From Actimicrobium sp035984655 (lineage in GTDB: Bacteria > Pseudomonadota > Gammaproteobacteria > Burkholderiales > Burkholderiaceae_D), in the NCBI RefSeq assembly GCF_035984655.1, contig NZ_JAXCHT010000011.1:54792-118791 (forward strand): a stretch of 64,000 nt of DNA, read 5' to 3'. Both the position numbers and the translations under genes were made by a program. Positions 27,720 to 38,031 of this stretch are shown here, one piece after another (position 1 is the stretch's first letter; the number at the start of each line of letters is the position of its first letter). The notes under the pieces are model-generated. The model did no database searches, was not told the origin of the DNA, and saw only the letters and a list, made by a program, of their open reading frames with translations.

Positions 27720-30700
27720 TCAGCAGGGATGCGGCTTGTCGATCGCATAGCCCTGGGCGTAGTCGACGCCGATTTCGCGCAGCGCCGCGACGATCTCCGG
27801 GTTCTCGACAAACTCGGCAATCGTGCACAGTCCCATCACGTGGCCAATATGGTTGATCGACTCCACCATGGCGCGATCGATCGGATCGTCGAGCATGTCC
27901 TTGACAAAGCTGCCGTCGATTTTCAAGTAGTCAACCGGCAGGTGCTTCAGGTACGTAAAGGACGACATGCCGCTGCCGAAATCATCGAGCGAGAATTTGC
28001 AGCCGATCGCCTTGAGCTCGCGAATCAGCACCGCGGCCTGGCTCAGGTTGGCGATGGCGGCAGTCTCGGTGACTTCAAAGCACACCTGCTGCGGGACGAC
28101 ATCCCAACGCGCAAACTGTGCCAGCACGAACGGCAAGAAGGTTTCATCGCAAATCGAGGTGCCCGACAGGTTGATTGCACACATTCCTCCGCCCGTGCCG
28201 GCCGGATGACGCAGCGCATGGGTCGACAGCGCCTGCTCGATCACCCAGCGGTCCAGCAGTGGCATCAGGCCATAGCGTTCGGCCGCCGGAATGAAGGCCA
28301 TGGGCGGAATCAGGGTGCCGTCTTCATCGTGCATGCGCAGCAGCAGCTCGTAGTGCTCGCCCGGCTCGCGCTGGCGCAGATCCAGGATGGCCTGGCGATA
28401 CAGCACGAAGCGCTGGTTGTCGAGCGCGTGCCGAATCCGCGCAACCCAGCTCATCTGGCCATGTCGATGCACCAGCTCGGCATTTTCTTCGGTGAACACA
28501 TGGACCCGGTTGCGGCCCTTGTCCTTGGCCACATAGCAGGCGCTGTCGGCCATGCGCAGGATGTCCGCCGTGGTCGCGCCGTTGTTGCCGAAATTGACCA
28601 GCCCGATGGAGACGCCGATCGGGAATACCTTGTCTTCCCAGACAAAATGGAAATCGCTGACCACCTGGCGCAGGCTTTCCGCCACCCGCATCGCCGGCTC
28701 CAGTGCACACCCTTCCAGCAGCACGCCGAACTCGTCGCCGCCGAGGCGCGCCAGCGTGTCATTGGAGCGCAACCGGTCCAGCAGCAGCACCGCCAGCTGC
28801 CGCAGCAGTTCATCGCCGGCGACGTGGCCGCAGGTGTCATTGACGATCTTGAACTGGTCCAGGTCCAGATACAGCACCGAATGCACGCGTTGCTCAAGGT
28901 GCGCCGATTGCACCGCCTGCTCCAGCCGGTGCTCGAACTCACGCCGGTTGAGCAACCCGGTCAAGGCATCGTGTGCGGCCAGATGCGTCATCTGTTCGGC
29001 CATCACGTGCGCCGCGCTGACATCATGAAACACCAGCACCACCCCCAGCATGACGCCGTTGGCATCACGGATCGGTGCGGTCGACTCTTCCACCGGCACA
29101 CGCCGGTCATCCCGTGTCACCAGCAATGCGCTGCCCGACATGCCCGTGGCCAGTCCGCCCGAAATCGCCAGCGCGACCGGTGTCGGCAGCGCCTGTCGGG
29201 TTTGCGGGTGGACCAGATGGAACAGGTCGACGAGGGGCTTGCCGACGGCTTCCTGCTGACTCCAGCCGATCATCGTCGCGGCCACCGCATTGATGTAGGA
29301 CACCGCGCCCTCCATGTCGGTAGTGATGACCGCGTCGGCAATCGAATTGAGTGTCACGCGCAACTGCTCCTTGCCCGCCAGCAGAGCCTGCTCCATCGCC
29401 TTGCGCTGGGTGATGTCGGTCACCATCGAATAGAAGCCCGGCACGTCGCCGTCGGCGCGCACGTCGGGAATGTATTCGTACTGGAAATGGCGCCAGCCGC
29501 GCGGCGTATCGGCATCGATTTCAAAGGACTGGCGCACCCCGCGCAGCGCCGCCGTCATGTTCACCGCCAGCAGTTGATGCCAGCGGTAGCCGAACACCTC
29601 GCGCACCGATTTTCCGATCAGCGCAACCGGGTCGAGCTGCAGGCTTTGCTGGTAATACTGATTGCAGTAGCTGTAGCGTTCGTCGCGGTCGATGTACGCC
29701 ACCAGCGCCGGCAGGCTGTCGGTAATCAGGCGCAGGCGCTGCTCGCTGAATTCGAGCGCGGCACGCGCGGCGCGACGGGCAGTGACATCTTCGGCGCTGC
29801 CGACATACCCCGTGGTGCGGCCCCCGACCAGGATCGGCGCCGACCGGATCGAGATCCAGACCAGCTTGCCGTCGCGATGAACGAAGCGGTACTCGCCCTG
29901 GTCGTCACGGCGCGCGGCGTCGTCCGCCCAATGGCCAGTCACGCGCTCGACATCCTCCGGATGGATGGCGCGCAGCCAGCCGTAGCCACGCGCCTGCGGC
30001 AGCGTCAGGTCCGAAATCGCTTCAAATGCCTTGTTCGCGTAGAGGCACTGGCCGAGCCGGTCAGTGCGCAACAGCCCGAGCGGCGAGGCGTCATTGACGG
30101 CATTGAGCTCCGCCTGATTGCGCGCCAGTTCACGATCGCGCGCGCGTTGTTCGGTGATGTCCTCGGAAATCCCCAGCACATGGGTAATCGTGTCGTCCTC
30201 ATCGAACAACGGCAGCGAGCGGGTGTGCAGGATGCGCACCCCGCGGTCCGGCCGGCGCAGCATTTGCAGCGGCACATCAATGGCACTGCGACGATCGAGA
30301 ATGTCGCGGTCGTGCTGTTCGTAGGCGAGCGCGACGCGGTGCGCAAAAATCTCGCGGTCGGTCTTGCCGATGACCTCGGCGGCGCTGTAGCCGGTGATCC
30401 GTTCGGCCGCCTTGTTCCACAGGACGAAGCGCCCGCGCGACGGACCATGCAGGCTTTTCGAGTAGACGATCACCGGCAGATGGTCGACCAGCGATTGCAG
30501 GAACGCCCGGTTGCTGCGCAGCTCGCCCTCATCGCGCTTGCGCTGCGTGATATCGCGCGCGCTGATGGCCACGCCATCGGCCAGCGCGGTGATCTGCTGC
30601 GCCAGCCAGCGCGTGCGAATGCCGGGTATCGTGACCGGGACTTCCTCCTGCAATGCCTTGCCCGAGGCGAGCACCGCGACGTACTTGTCAAAGTACCCGG

Positions 30701-32027
30701 CACCGTGGGTAATCGGCAGCACCTCCAGCAGGCAACGATGCATGACCTGCTCGCGCGTGACATTTAAGATGCGCGCGCCATTTTCGTTCAGGTAGCGCAC
30801 CCGGAAATCGGTGATGCGTCCCGTGGTGTCGCGTTCCGCCTGCAGCACGAAGAACGCATCCAGCGTGCTGTCGGTGGCGGCGCGCAGCTCCTCGGCATTG
30901 GACTGGTAGCGCGTTTCCGCGAACAGGCGTTCGCGCATCAACTCATCGAACGACGCGGTCAGGCGACCGATTTCGTTATCGGGGTAGCTCACCGCCACCG
31001 CCACCAGCGACGGCCGGCGGCGCACCGCATCGATGCGCTGCGCCAGCCGGTCGAGCGCGCGCACCTGCAGGCGCGTCACCCACCATGCCAGCGGACCGGC
31101 CAGTAACGCCAGCGCCAGTGCCAGCCAAACGGCGCGTTGTTCCATCCGGTCGATGGCGGCGAAGGCCTCCCTGGCCGGCAGCACCGATGCGACGATCCAG
31201 TTGGTCTGCTGCAGCCGCTTGAACAGCACCACACCGGCAACGCCCTCATTGAGCGCGGTTTCCATGCTGCCCATGGGGCCGCCAGCGGCGACGCGCAGCA
31301 TGGCGTCACCGGGCAGCAAGGTGCGGGCCGATTGCAACACCCGGTCCGCGGCCGGATGCGTCACCACGATCAGATCCGACGTGACGACGAAAAAATAGCC
31401 GGACGCGCCCGTGCCGGCAATGGTCACCTTGTCCAGGAAATTGTTGTGATCCAGCCCAACGGTGCCCACCACGACCCAATCGATGGCGTTGGCGGCGTTG
31501 TGGATCGGCACGGTCATCAGGATCGCCGGCGGTTGCGATGCCTCGCCGCGAATCGGCGCCGAGATCACGCCGCCCTGGTGCGCCAGCGTGTCGTTGAACA
31601 TCTTGATGCCGAGCCGGTCATGCTGGCCGTTTTTTTCGGGATGGTTCAGGTCGAACAGTATGACGCCGCCGGGACCGATGACTTGCACGTTGTCGAACAG
31701 GATTTTCAGCGCCGGCCGCTCGGCCAGATAGCGTTGCATGCGCACCGCATCGCCGCGCGCCGCGGCCGGCATGTTATCGGCAAGCACGCTCAGAACATCA
31801 CTGCGAAATGTCAGCTGTTCATCGATGACGTTGGCGGCATGCGCCAGCAGATTGTTTTGTTGCTGCAGCACCACCTGTTTCATGTCGCTGCGTACGAGCG
31901 CGAGAAACGCCACGCTGACCAGTGCGGTGGTCAGCAGCACCGCCAGCGTAACGCCGAGGGCAATGCGCATGCGCAGGGTGAGCAGCGAACCGAGTCGATC
32001 CCGGCAAGTGCGCAAGCGATTCAGCAC
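27720..32027 (-). CDS. Membrane Cache-HAMP-PAS-GGDEF-EAL cyclic-di-GMP protein
   Basis: A 1435-residue sensor. The first membrane helix is at about 20-45, a periplasmic Cache-like sensor at 46-290, the second helix near 293-313, then a HAMP-like linker. About five PAS units span roughly 375-1000. The GGDEF domain has an intact GGDEF at 1096-1100 with the RSND inhibitory site before it. The C-terminal EAL domain has its signature as ELL (YELLLRM), keeping the catalytic glutamate. Both synthesis and hydrolysis of cyclic di-GMP are therefore possible. The start is a GTG at 32027; an ATG 19 codons later (MRIALGVTL) is an alternative and neither has a strong ribosome-binding site. Confidence 0.88.
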   Translation of the reverse strand: MLNRLRTCRDRLGSLLTLRMRIALGVTLAVLLTTALVSVAFLALVRSDMKQVVLQQQNNLLAHAANVIDEQLTFRSDVLSVLADNMPAAARGDAVRMQRYLAERPALKILFDNVQVIGPGGVILFDLNHPEKNGQHDRLGIKMFNDTLAHQGGVISAPIRGEASQPPAILMTVPIHNAANAIDWVVVGTVGLDHNNFLDKVTIAGTGASGYFFVVTSDLIVVTHPAADRVLQSARTLLPGDAMLRVAAGGPMGSMETALNEGVAGVVLFKRLQQTNWIVASVLPAREAFAAIDRMEQRAVWLALALALLAGPLAWWVTRLQVRALDRLAQRIDAVRRRPSLVAVAVSYPDNEIGRLTASFDELMRERLFAETRYQSNAEELRAATDSTLDAFFVLQAERDTTGRITDFRVRYLNENGARILNVTREQVMHRCLLEVLPITHGAGYFDKYVAVLASGKALQEEVPVTIPGIRTRWLAQQITALADGVAISARDITQRKRDEGELRSNRAFLQSLVDHLPVIVYSKSLHGPSRGRFVLWNKAAERITGYSAAEVIGKTDREIFAHRVALAYEQHDRDILDRRSAIDVPLQMLRRPDRGVRILHTRSLPLFDEDDTITHVLGISEDITEQRARDRELARNQAELNAVNDASPLGLLRTDRLGQCLYANKAFEAISDLTLPQARGYGWLRAIHPEDVERVTGHWADDAARRDDQGEYRFVHRDGKLVWISIRSAPILVGGRTTGYVGSAEDVTARRAARAALEFSEQRLRLITDSLPALVAYIDRDERYSYCNQYYQQSLQLDPVALIGKSVREVFGYRWHQLLAVNMTAALRGVRQSFEIDADTPRGWRHFQYEYIPDVRADGDVPGFYSMVTDITQRKAMEQALLAGKEQLRVTLNSIADAVITTDMEGAVSYINAVAATMIGWSQQEAVGKPLVDLFHLVHPQTRQALPTPVALAISGGLATGMSGSALLVTRDDRRVPVEESTAPIRDANGVMLGVVLVFHDVSAAHVMAEQMTHLAAHDALTGLLNRREFEHRLEQAVQSAHLEQRVHSVLYLDLDQFKIVNDTCGHVAGDELLRQLAVLLLDRLRSNDTLARLGGDEFGVLLEGCALEPAMRVAESLRQVVSDFHFVWEDKVFPIGVSIGLVNFGNNGATTADILRMADSACYVAKDKGRNRVHVFTEENAELVHRHGQMSWVARIRHALDNQRFVLYRQAILDLRQREPGEHYELLLRMHDEDGTLIPPMAFIPAAERYGLMPLLDRWVIEQALSTHALRHPAGTGGGMCAINLSGTSICDETFLPFVLAQFARWDVVPQQVCFEVTETAAIANLSQAAVLIRELKAIGCKFSLDDFGSGMSSFTYLKHLPVDYLKIDGSFVKDMLDDPIDRAMVESINHIGHVMGLCTIAEFVENPEIVAALREIGVDYAQGYAIDKPHPC

Positions 32028-32222
32028 CGCTGATGAAATCTCGTTGAGTGTGGCGAACGCATGGTGTCTCCGACGCAGGACCTTGTTTTATAGCAATGCT
32101 TTGTCAGATTTTACCCAGAATCCAAGGGCGCGCAATCGGAGATTTCGAGCGTCGGGAAAAACGTGTACAACAAGGCCTGGCAACGCGATCAGGCGCAGTC
32201 ATTGCTTGACATCACGTCATTT

Positions 32223-34559
32223 TCATTCAACGAATATTTTCAGTTTGTCGGCGCGCGACGGATGGCGCAGCTTGGCTAGCGCCTTGCTTTCAATTTGCCG
32301 AATGCGCTCGCGCGTGACCTCGAATTGCTTGCCGACTTCTTCCAGCGTATGGTCCGAGACGGTGTCGAGGCCATAGCGCATGCGCAGGATCTTGGCTTCG
32401 CGTGGCGGCAGGGCATCAAGCACTTCCTTGATGGCCGAACGCATCGAGACATCGACCGCCGCATCGAGCGGCGCCGCCGTGGCGGTATCGGCAATGAAGT
32501 CACCCAGTTGCGAATCGCCGTCGTCACCAACCGGCGACTCCATCGAAATCGGTTCGCGCGCGATTTTCATGATTTCGCGCACTTTTTGCTCGGTCAATTC
32601 CATGTGCAGCGCCAGCGTGGCCAGATCGGCTTCGACCCCGGTTTCCTGCAGGATGCGACGGGAAATCCGGTTGAGCTTGTTGACGGTTTCGAGCATGTGC
32701 ACCGGCACCCGGATGGTGCGCGCCTGATCGGCGATCGCACGCGAGACGGCCTGGCGAATCCACCAGGTGGCGTAGGTCGAAAACTTGTAGCCGCGCCGGT
32801 ATTCGAATTTGTCGACGGCCTTGAGCAAGCCGATATTGCCTTCCTGGATCAGATCGAGGAACTGCATGCCACGGTTGATGTACTTCTTGGCGATCGACAC
32901 CACCAGACGCAGGTTGGCTTCGGTCATGTCGCGCTTGGCGTGACGCGCGCGCAGCTCGCCGGTCGACATTTGACGCGAGACCCGGCGCAGCTCCGGCAAC
33001 GGCAAGCCGACGCGGGTCTGCAGCGCGATCAGCTTCTGCTGGCATTCCTTGATGGCCGGGATCTGCCGCGCCAGCGTGACGCAATACGCTTCGGGCACGC
33101 TCACCGCCTGGTCGATCCAGTCGAGCCGGGTCTCGTTGCCCGGGAAGACCGCAATGAAGTGACTGCGCGGCATGCCGCCCTTGTTCACTACCAGCTCCAG
33201 CACCTGTTTTTCGATCGCGCGCATGTCGCCCATTTGCGTGCGCAACGATTCACTGAGCTTCTGCACCATCTTGGCGGTAAAGCGCATGCGCAGCAGTTCG
33301 CGTGAAATGTTGGCCTGCGCTGCACTGTAGGCCGGGTCATGGAAGTCATTGGTCGCGCGCATCAGTGCCAGTTGCTCGGCAATCGTGGCAAAGCGCGCCA
33401 GGCTGGATTTCTTCAGCGCTGCCAGCTGGGCCGCCGACAGGGCATCGCTGTCGGCGCTGCTGAGCTCGGCACTGTCGGTTTCTTCGGTGTCATCGGGTTC
33501 GCTGTCGCTCTCGCTGCTGTCTTCGACATCGCTGTCGGAACTAGCCTGGCGGGCCGAGGTGTCGGCCACGCCATCGACCACTTCGTCGATCGACAACTGA
33601 TCGGCGGCGACCCGGTCGGCCGCGGCCAGCAAGGCGTCGAGCGTCATCGGGCAGGCTGAAATGGCTTGCATCATGTCGGCCAGGCCGGCTTCGATGCGCT
33701 TGGCGATCTCGACTTCCTCGGCGCGCGACAGCAACGGCGTCGAACCCATTTCGCGCAGATACATGCGGGTCGGATCGGTGGTGCGGCCAAAGTCGGCGTC
33801 GATCGACGACAGTGCCGTGGCGACCGCCGCCTCCGCGCCATCATCGGCCGAGGCCACCTTGTCGGACAGCAGCAGCGTATCGGCGTCGGGCGCTTTTTCG
33901 TAGACGGCGATGCCCATGTCGTTGAAGGTCGCGACGATGCGTTCCATCGGCTCGCCCTCGGCGGCTTCGTCGGGCAGGTGATCGTTGATTTCGGCGTGGG
34001 TCAGGAAGCCGCGCTCGCTGCCGATGGCAATCAGGGTCTTGATCTTCTGCAGGCGCAGTTCCTGCTCCTGCGGCGTCAGTCCCGGCACCGGGATCGCGCT
34101 GCGCGCGGCACCCGACTTGCTCTTGACGACACGCGGCGCGGCAGAGGCCGCAATCGCTTCCGGCGCCACCTGGGTGATCACGACCGGGCTGATGACCGGG
34201 ATCACTACTGCAGCAGCAACCTTCTTCACGCGCGGCGCCTTGACCACGGCAGCGACCGGGGCGGCCACGGGCGCAACGGCAACGACCACGCTGCCGGCCA
34301 CAGGCACGGGCTGCACCGCAGCCACCAGCACGCGTCGCACTACTTTTTGCACCACCACCGGCACGCTGTCGCTAACGTCATTGGAGGCGCTGTCGGCTTC
34401 CCGATCCGGTCGCACGGCACGCGTCTTGCGCACCACCACCACCGGACCGGCCACTACCTCCCCGTCCGGCGCGAGCGCCGGATTGTCGGTAAAAAATACG
34501 GGGTTGGCAGGCGCGGCAAGGCGCGGCTTCAGCGACAGCGTTTTAATGCGAAGAGTCAT
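32223..34559 (-). CDS. rpoD: RNA polymerase sigma factor, RpoD/sigma70 family (stand-alone)
   Basis: A 778-residue group 1-type sigma factor. Region 1.1 is near 165-235 (GFLTHAEINDHLP) and region 1.2 begins near 260 (DPTRMYLREMG). The -10-recognising region 2 is near 540-620 (YKFSTYATWWIRQ). Region 4.2 near 735-765 (TLEEVGKQFEVTRERIRQI) recognises the -35. The first 150 residues are a low-complexity valine/alanine/proline/basic extension. The C-terminus (LAKLRHPSRADKLKIFVE) departs from the usual ending. It is not next to rpsU or dnaG, the classical rpoD neighbours, so it may be a second primary-type sigma factor; the other copy cannot be checked here. The start at 34559 skips a 28-codon upstream extension. 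Confidence 0.85.
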   Translation of the reverse strand: MTLRIKTLSLKPRLAAPANPVFFTDNPALAPDGEVVAGPVVVVRKTRAVRPDREADSASNDVSDSVPVVVQKVVRRVLVAAVQPVPVAGSVVVAVAPVAAPVAAVVKAPRVKKVAAAVVIPVISPVVITQVAPEAIAASAAPRVVKSKSGAARSAIPVPGLTPQEQELRLQKIKTLIAIGSERGFLTHAEINDHLPDEAAEGEPMERIVATFNDMGIAVYEKAPDADTLLLSDKVASADDGAEAAVATALSSIDADFGRTTDPTRMYLREMGSTPLLSRAEEVEIAKRIEAGLADMMQAISACPMTLDALLAAADRVAADQLSIDEVVDGVADTSARQASSDSDVEDSSESDSEPDDTEETDSAELSSADSDALSAAQLAALKKSSLARFATIAEQLALMRATNDFHDPAYSAAQANISRELLRMRFTAKMVQKLSESLRTQMGDMRAIEKQVLELVVNKGGMPRSHFIAVFPGNETRLDWIDQAVSVPEAYCVTLARQIPAIKECQQKLIALQTRVGLPLPELRRVSRQMSTGELRARHAKRDMTEANLRLVVSIAKKYINRGMQFLDLIQEGNIGLLKAVDKFEYRRGYKFSTYATWWIRQAVSRAIADQARTIRVPVHMLETVNKLNRISRRILQETGVEADLATLALHMELTEQKVREIMKIAREPISMESPVGDDGDSQLGDFIADTATAAPLDAAVDVSMRSAIKEVLDALPPREAKILRMRYGLDTVSDHTLEEVGKQFEVTRERIRQIESKALAKLRHPSRADKLKIFVE

Positions 34560-34796
34560 GTTCAAAATTCGGGCCAGAATCAGTTGCGACGTGCGATGGA
34601 TGCAGCGGTCAAGACGCATTCCAGGGAGCGCACCGACAGGCACGTGGAAGGAAATCGCATTGGCGAAGCAGAAGGGGGCGGATTATAGCAAAGAAGCGCC
34701 CATCAAAACGCGCGGCGATGAATGTCATCACCGAGTTGTTGGCGGCCGGTAGACTTGCGGTTTTCAATCGCGCAGCGGCGCGCTCGGGAGGCGGAC

Positions 34797-36515
34797 ATGA
34801 GCACGAAAATCAGCAGTCGAATTGCGCGCAGTGCGGCTGCCCTGGCAGCCCTTTTCCTGGCGGGTTGTGCAAGTGTCAACACCACCCCGGTGCAAGTCTC
34901 GCTGATCGGCCTGAATGACTTTCACGGCAACCTGCAGCCGCCCGCCGGCAGCGTCACGCTCGGCGACACCAAGGTGGCGGCCGGCGGCGCCGCGCATCTG
35001 GCCGCCTTGATCAGCCAATTGAAAGCGCGCAACCCGGGCCACACGCTGGTGGTCGCCGCCGGCGACATGGTGGGCGCCTCGCCGCTGGCGTCCGCCCTGT
35101 TCCATGACGAACCCAGCATCGACGCGCTCGGCCAGATGGGGCTGGACATCAGCTCGGTCGGCAATCATGAATTCGACAAGGGCCGCGACGAACTGCTGCG
35201 GCTGCAACGCGGCGGCTGCCTTGCGCCGTCGGCTGACGGCCGGCTGGGCCGGGTCGGGGTCGACACCTGCATGAACGACGGCAAGTTCAGCGGCGCGAAA
35301 TTCACCTATCTGGCCGCCAACGTGATCGACCAGCGCAGCGGCCAGACGCTGCTGCCCGCCACGGCAATGCGCACGGTGGGCGGCGTGCAGATCGGTTTCA
35401 TCGGCCTGACCCTGAAGGACACGCCCTCGGTGGTCACGCCAGCGGGCGTGGCGGGACTGCGCTTCGAAGACGAAGTCGCCACAGTCAACGCGCTGGCGCC
35501 GCAGCTCAAGGCCGCCGGTGCGGCCGCCATCGTGGTGCTGATCCATCAGGGCGGCGCCACCACCGCCACCAGCGTCAACGACAAGACCTGCCCCGGCTTC
35601 ACGGGCGAGATCGTCGCCATCGTCGATCGCTTCGATGCGGCGGTCGACGTCGTCATCAGCGGCCATACCCATCAGGAATATGTGTGCACCCGCCCCGACG
35701 GCAGACTGGTCACGCAAACCGGATCGTACGGCCGCGTCGCCAGCGCGATCGAGCTGACCATCGATCCGGTGGCGCGCAAGGTGCTGCGCAAAAGCGCCGA
35801 CAACGTGGTGGCGCTGCGCGACAGCAAGGATGCGGCCATCGACGCCCTGGTGACGCGCTACGCCGATCTGGTCGGCCCGATTACCAGCGCCGTGGTCGGC
35901 AAGCTGGCCGGGCCGCTGACGCGCACAGCCAACGCGGCGGGCGAAAGCACGCTCGGCGCGGTGGTGGCCGATGCCTTTCTGGCGGCAACATCGGACGCCT
36001 CGTACGGCGCGCGCCCGGCGCAGATCGCCTTTACCAATCCGGGCGGCGTACGCGCTGACCTGGCCGGTTCGGCAGAGGTCAGCTACGGCCAGCTGTATGC
36101 GGTCATGCCGTTCGGGAACAACCTGATCACGCTCGATCTGAACGGTGCGCAACTGCTGCGTTTGCTGGAGCAGCAGTGGGAGGCGCCGCAGCCCGCCGGG
36201 GGCCGCATCCTGCCGGTGTCGCAGGGCTTCAGCTACAGCTGGGATGCGGCCAAGCTGGAAGGCGCTGCGGCCGGCCGCGGCCAGCGCGTGGTGCCGGGCT
36301 CAATGCGGCTGCAGGGAGTGCCGATTGATATGCAGCAAACCTATCGGGTCACCGTCAACAGCTATCTGGCTTCGGGCGGCGACCGCTTCAGCGTGCTCAC
36401 CGAAGGCAAGAACGCGCAACAGGGCGTGGTCGATCTGGATGCGACGGTGGCCTGGTTCCGCACGCGCGACAGCATGCCGGCGCCGGCGCAGCAGCGCATC
36501 CGTCGGCTGCATTGA
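34797..36515 (+). CDS. Lipoprotein 5'-nucleotidase / 2',3'-cyclic phosphodiesterase family
   Basis: A 572-residue exported enzyme of the UshA type that releases phosphate from extracellular or periplasmic nucleotides. The signal peptide ends in the lipobox FLAGC with cysteine 24, so it is membrane-anchored. The metallophosphatase domain has NDFHGNLQP, GDMVGAS, GNHEFDKG and SGHTHQEYV. The C-terminal substrate domain has FTNPGGVRADL and the late NSYLASGGDRFSVL. The start at 34797 is preceded by GGGAGG. It is divergent from the sigma factor gene across 237 bases. Confidence 0.9.
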   Translation: MSTKISSRIARSAAALAALFLAGCASVNTTPVQVSLIGLNDFHGNLQPPAGSVTLGDTKVAAGGAAHLAALISQLKARNPGHTLVVAAGDMVGASPLASALFHDEPSIDALGQMGLDISSVGNHEFDKGRDELLRLQRGGCLAPSADGRLGRVGVDTCMNDGKFSGAKFTYLAANVIDQRSGQTLLPATAMRTVGGVQIGFIGLTLKDTPSVVTPAGVAGLRFEDEVATVNALAPQLKAAGAAAIVVLIHQGGATTATSVNDKTCPGFTGEIVAIVDRFDAAVDVVISGHTHQEYVCTRPDGRLVTQTGSYGRVASAIELTIDPVARKVLRKSADNVVALRDSKDAAIDALVTRYADLVGPITSAVVGKLAGPLTRTANAAGESTLGAVVADAFLAATSDASYGARPAQIAFTNPGGVRADLAGSAEVSYGQLYAVMPFGNNLITLDLNGAQLLRLLEQQWEAPQPAGGRILPVSQGFSYSWDAAKLEGAAAGRGQRVVPGSMRLQGVPIDMQQTYRVTVNSYLASGGDRFSVLTEGKNAQQGVVDLDATVAWFRTRDSMPAPAQQRIRRLH

Positions 36516-36560
36516 CGCCTTTCGGTTATCCTCGACCCTTCACCCGCCGCGGAGTCCACG

Positions 36561-38030
36561 ATGTCCTCAACCAGCCTCACCCTGAACAACCCCACGCTGC
36601 TGCGCGAACAGACCCTCATCAATGGCGCATGGATCAGCGGCAGCAGCAGTTTTGCCGTGACCAATCCGGTCGACAACAGCCGCATCGGCACGGTGCCCAA
36701 CCTCGGCGCCGAGGCCACCCGCCAGGCCATTGACGCCGCTGCCGCCGCCCTGCCCGCCTGGTCCGCCAAAACCGGCAAGGAGCGTGCCGCCGTGCTGCGC
36801 AAGTGGTTCGATCTGATCCTTGCCAACGCCGACGACCTGGCCGCATTGATGACCGCCGAACAGGGCAAGCCGCTGGCCGAAGCCAAAGGCGAAGTGCTGT
36901 ACGGCGCCAGCTTCATTGAATGGTTTGCCGAAGAAGCCAAGCGCGTCACCGGCGACGTCATGGCGTCGACCTGGAGCGACAAGCGCATGGTGGTGTTGAA
37001 GCAGCCGATTGGCGTGTGTGCCTCGATCACCCCGTGGAATTTTCCGATCGCCATGATTACCCGCAAGGTCGCGCCGGCCATCGCGGCCGGATGCACCATC
37101 GTCATCAAGCCGGCCGAGCAGACGCCGCTGTCGGCGCTGGCGATTGCGACGCTGGCGCAGCGTGCCGGCATGCCGGCGGGCGTCATCAACATCATTACCG
37201 CCGACGCCGACAATTCCATCGAGGTCGGCAAGGTGCTGTGCGACAGTCCGATCGTGCGCCACCTGTCGTTCACCGGCTCAACCCCGGTCGGCCGCATCCT
37301 GATGCAGCAATGCGCGCCGACGGTCAAGAAACTCGCGCTGGAACTGGGCGGTCATGCGCCATTCATCGTGTTCGAGGACGCCGACCTGGACGCCGCCGTC
37401 GAAGGCGCCCTGCAGTCGAAGTACCGCAATGCCGGCCAGACCTGCGTCTGCACCAACCGCTTTTATGCGCATGACTCGATCTACGACCGCTTCGTCGAAC
37501 GGCTGGCCGCAGGCGCCGCGGCGATCAAGGTCGGTGACGGCGCCGAAGCCGGCGTCGGGCTGGGTCCGTTGATCGACGACCAGGCCATCGCCAAGGTGGA
37601 AGATCACGTGCGCGACGCGCTCGCCAAAGGCGCGACGCTGGTGACAGGTGGCGCGCGCCACCCGCGTGGTCCGCACTTTTACGCCGCCACGGTGTTGTCG
37701 AACTTGACCGCCGACATGAAGATCATGCGCGAAGAGACCTTTGGCCCGGTCGCCGCCGTGATCCGCTTCTCGACCGAAGCCGAAGTCATTGCAGCGGCCA
37801 ACGATACCGACTTCGGACTGGCGAGTTATTTTTATTCGCGCGACATCGGCCGGGTCTGGCGCGTGGCAGAACGGCTCGAATACGGCATGGTCGGCATCAA
37901 CACCGGCCTGATTTCGAATGAAGTCGCGCCGTTCGGCGGCGTCAAGCAATCGGGCCTCGGGCGCGAGGGATCGCGCTACGGCATGGACGAGTATCTGGAG
38001 ATCAAATATCTGTGCCTGGGCGGGATGTAG
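36561..38030 (+). CDS. gabD: NAD(P)-dependent succinate-semialdehyde dehydrogenase
   Basis: A 489-residue aldehyde dehydrogenase that oxidises succinate semialdehyde to succinate, linking 4-aminobutyrate and polyamine breakdown to the TCA cycle. Family marks are ITPWNFPIAMITRK, FTGSTPVGRIL, the catalytic glutamate in LELGGHAPFIVF, and the nucleophile C295 in NAGQTCVCTNRF, a GabD-type sequence. It is 45 bases after the nucleotidase gene. It is convergent with the methyltransferase gene that ends the arginine cluster, with one base between the stops. Confidence 0.92.
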   Translation: MSSTSLTLNNPTLLREQTLINGAWISGSSSFAVTNPVDNSRIGTVPNLGAEATRQAIDAAAAALPAWSAKTGKERAAVLRKWFDLILANADDLAALMTAEQGKPLAEAKGEVLYGASFIEWFAEEAKRVTGDVMASTWSDKRMVVLKQPIGVCASITPWNFPIAMITRKVAPAIAAGCTIVIKPAEQTPLSALAIATLAQRAGMPAGVINIITADADNSIEVGKVLCDSPIVRHLSFTGSTPVGRILMQQCAPTVKKLALELGGHAPFIVFEDADLDAAVEGALQSKYRNAGQTCVCTNRFYAHDSIYDRFVERLAAGAAAIKVGDGAEAGVGLGPLIDDQAIAKVEDHVRDALAKGATLVTGGARHPRGPHFYAATVLSNLTADMKIMREETFGPVAAVIRFSTEAEVIAAANDTDFGLASYFYSRDIGRVWRVAERLEYGMVGINTGLISNEVAPFGGVKQSGLGREGSRYGMDEYLEIKYLCLGGM

Positions 38031-38031
38031 A

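Noticed and set aside
27729..30767. 1012-codon plus-strand open frame opposite the Cache-PAS-GGDEF-EAL gene
   Set aside because: The frame is antisense to a fully convincing protein, has no family features and is arginine/histidine-rich, as expected from GC-rich codon shadows.
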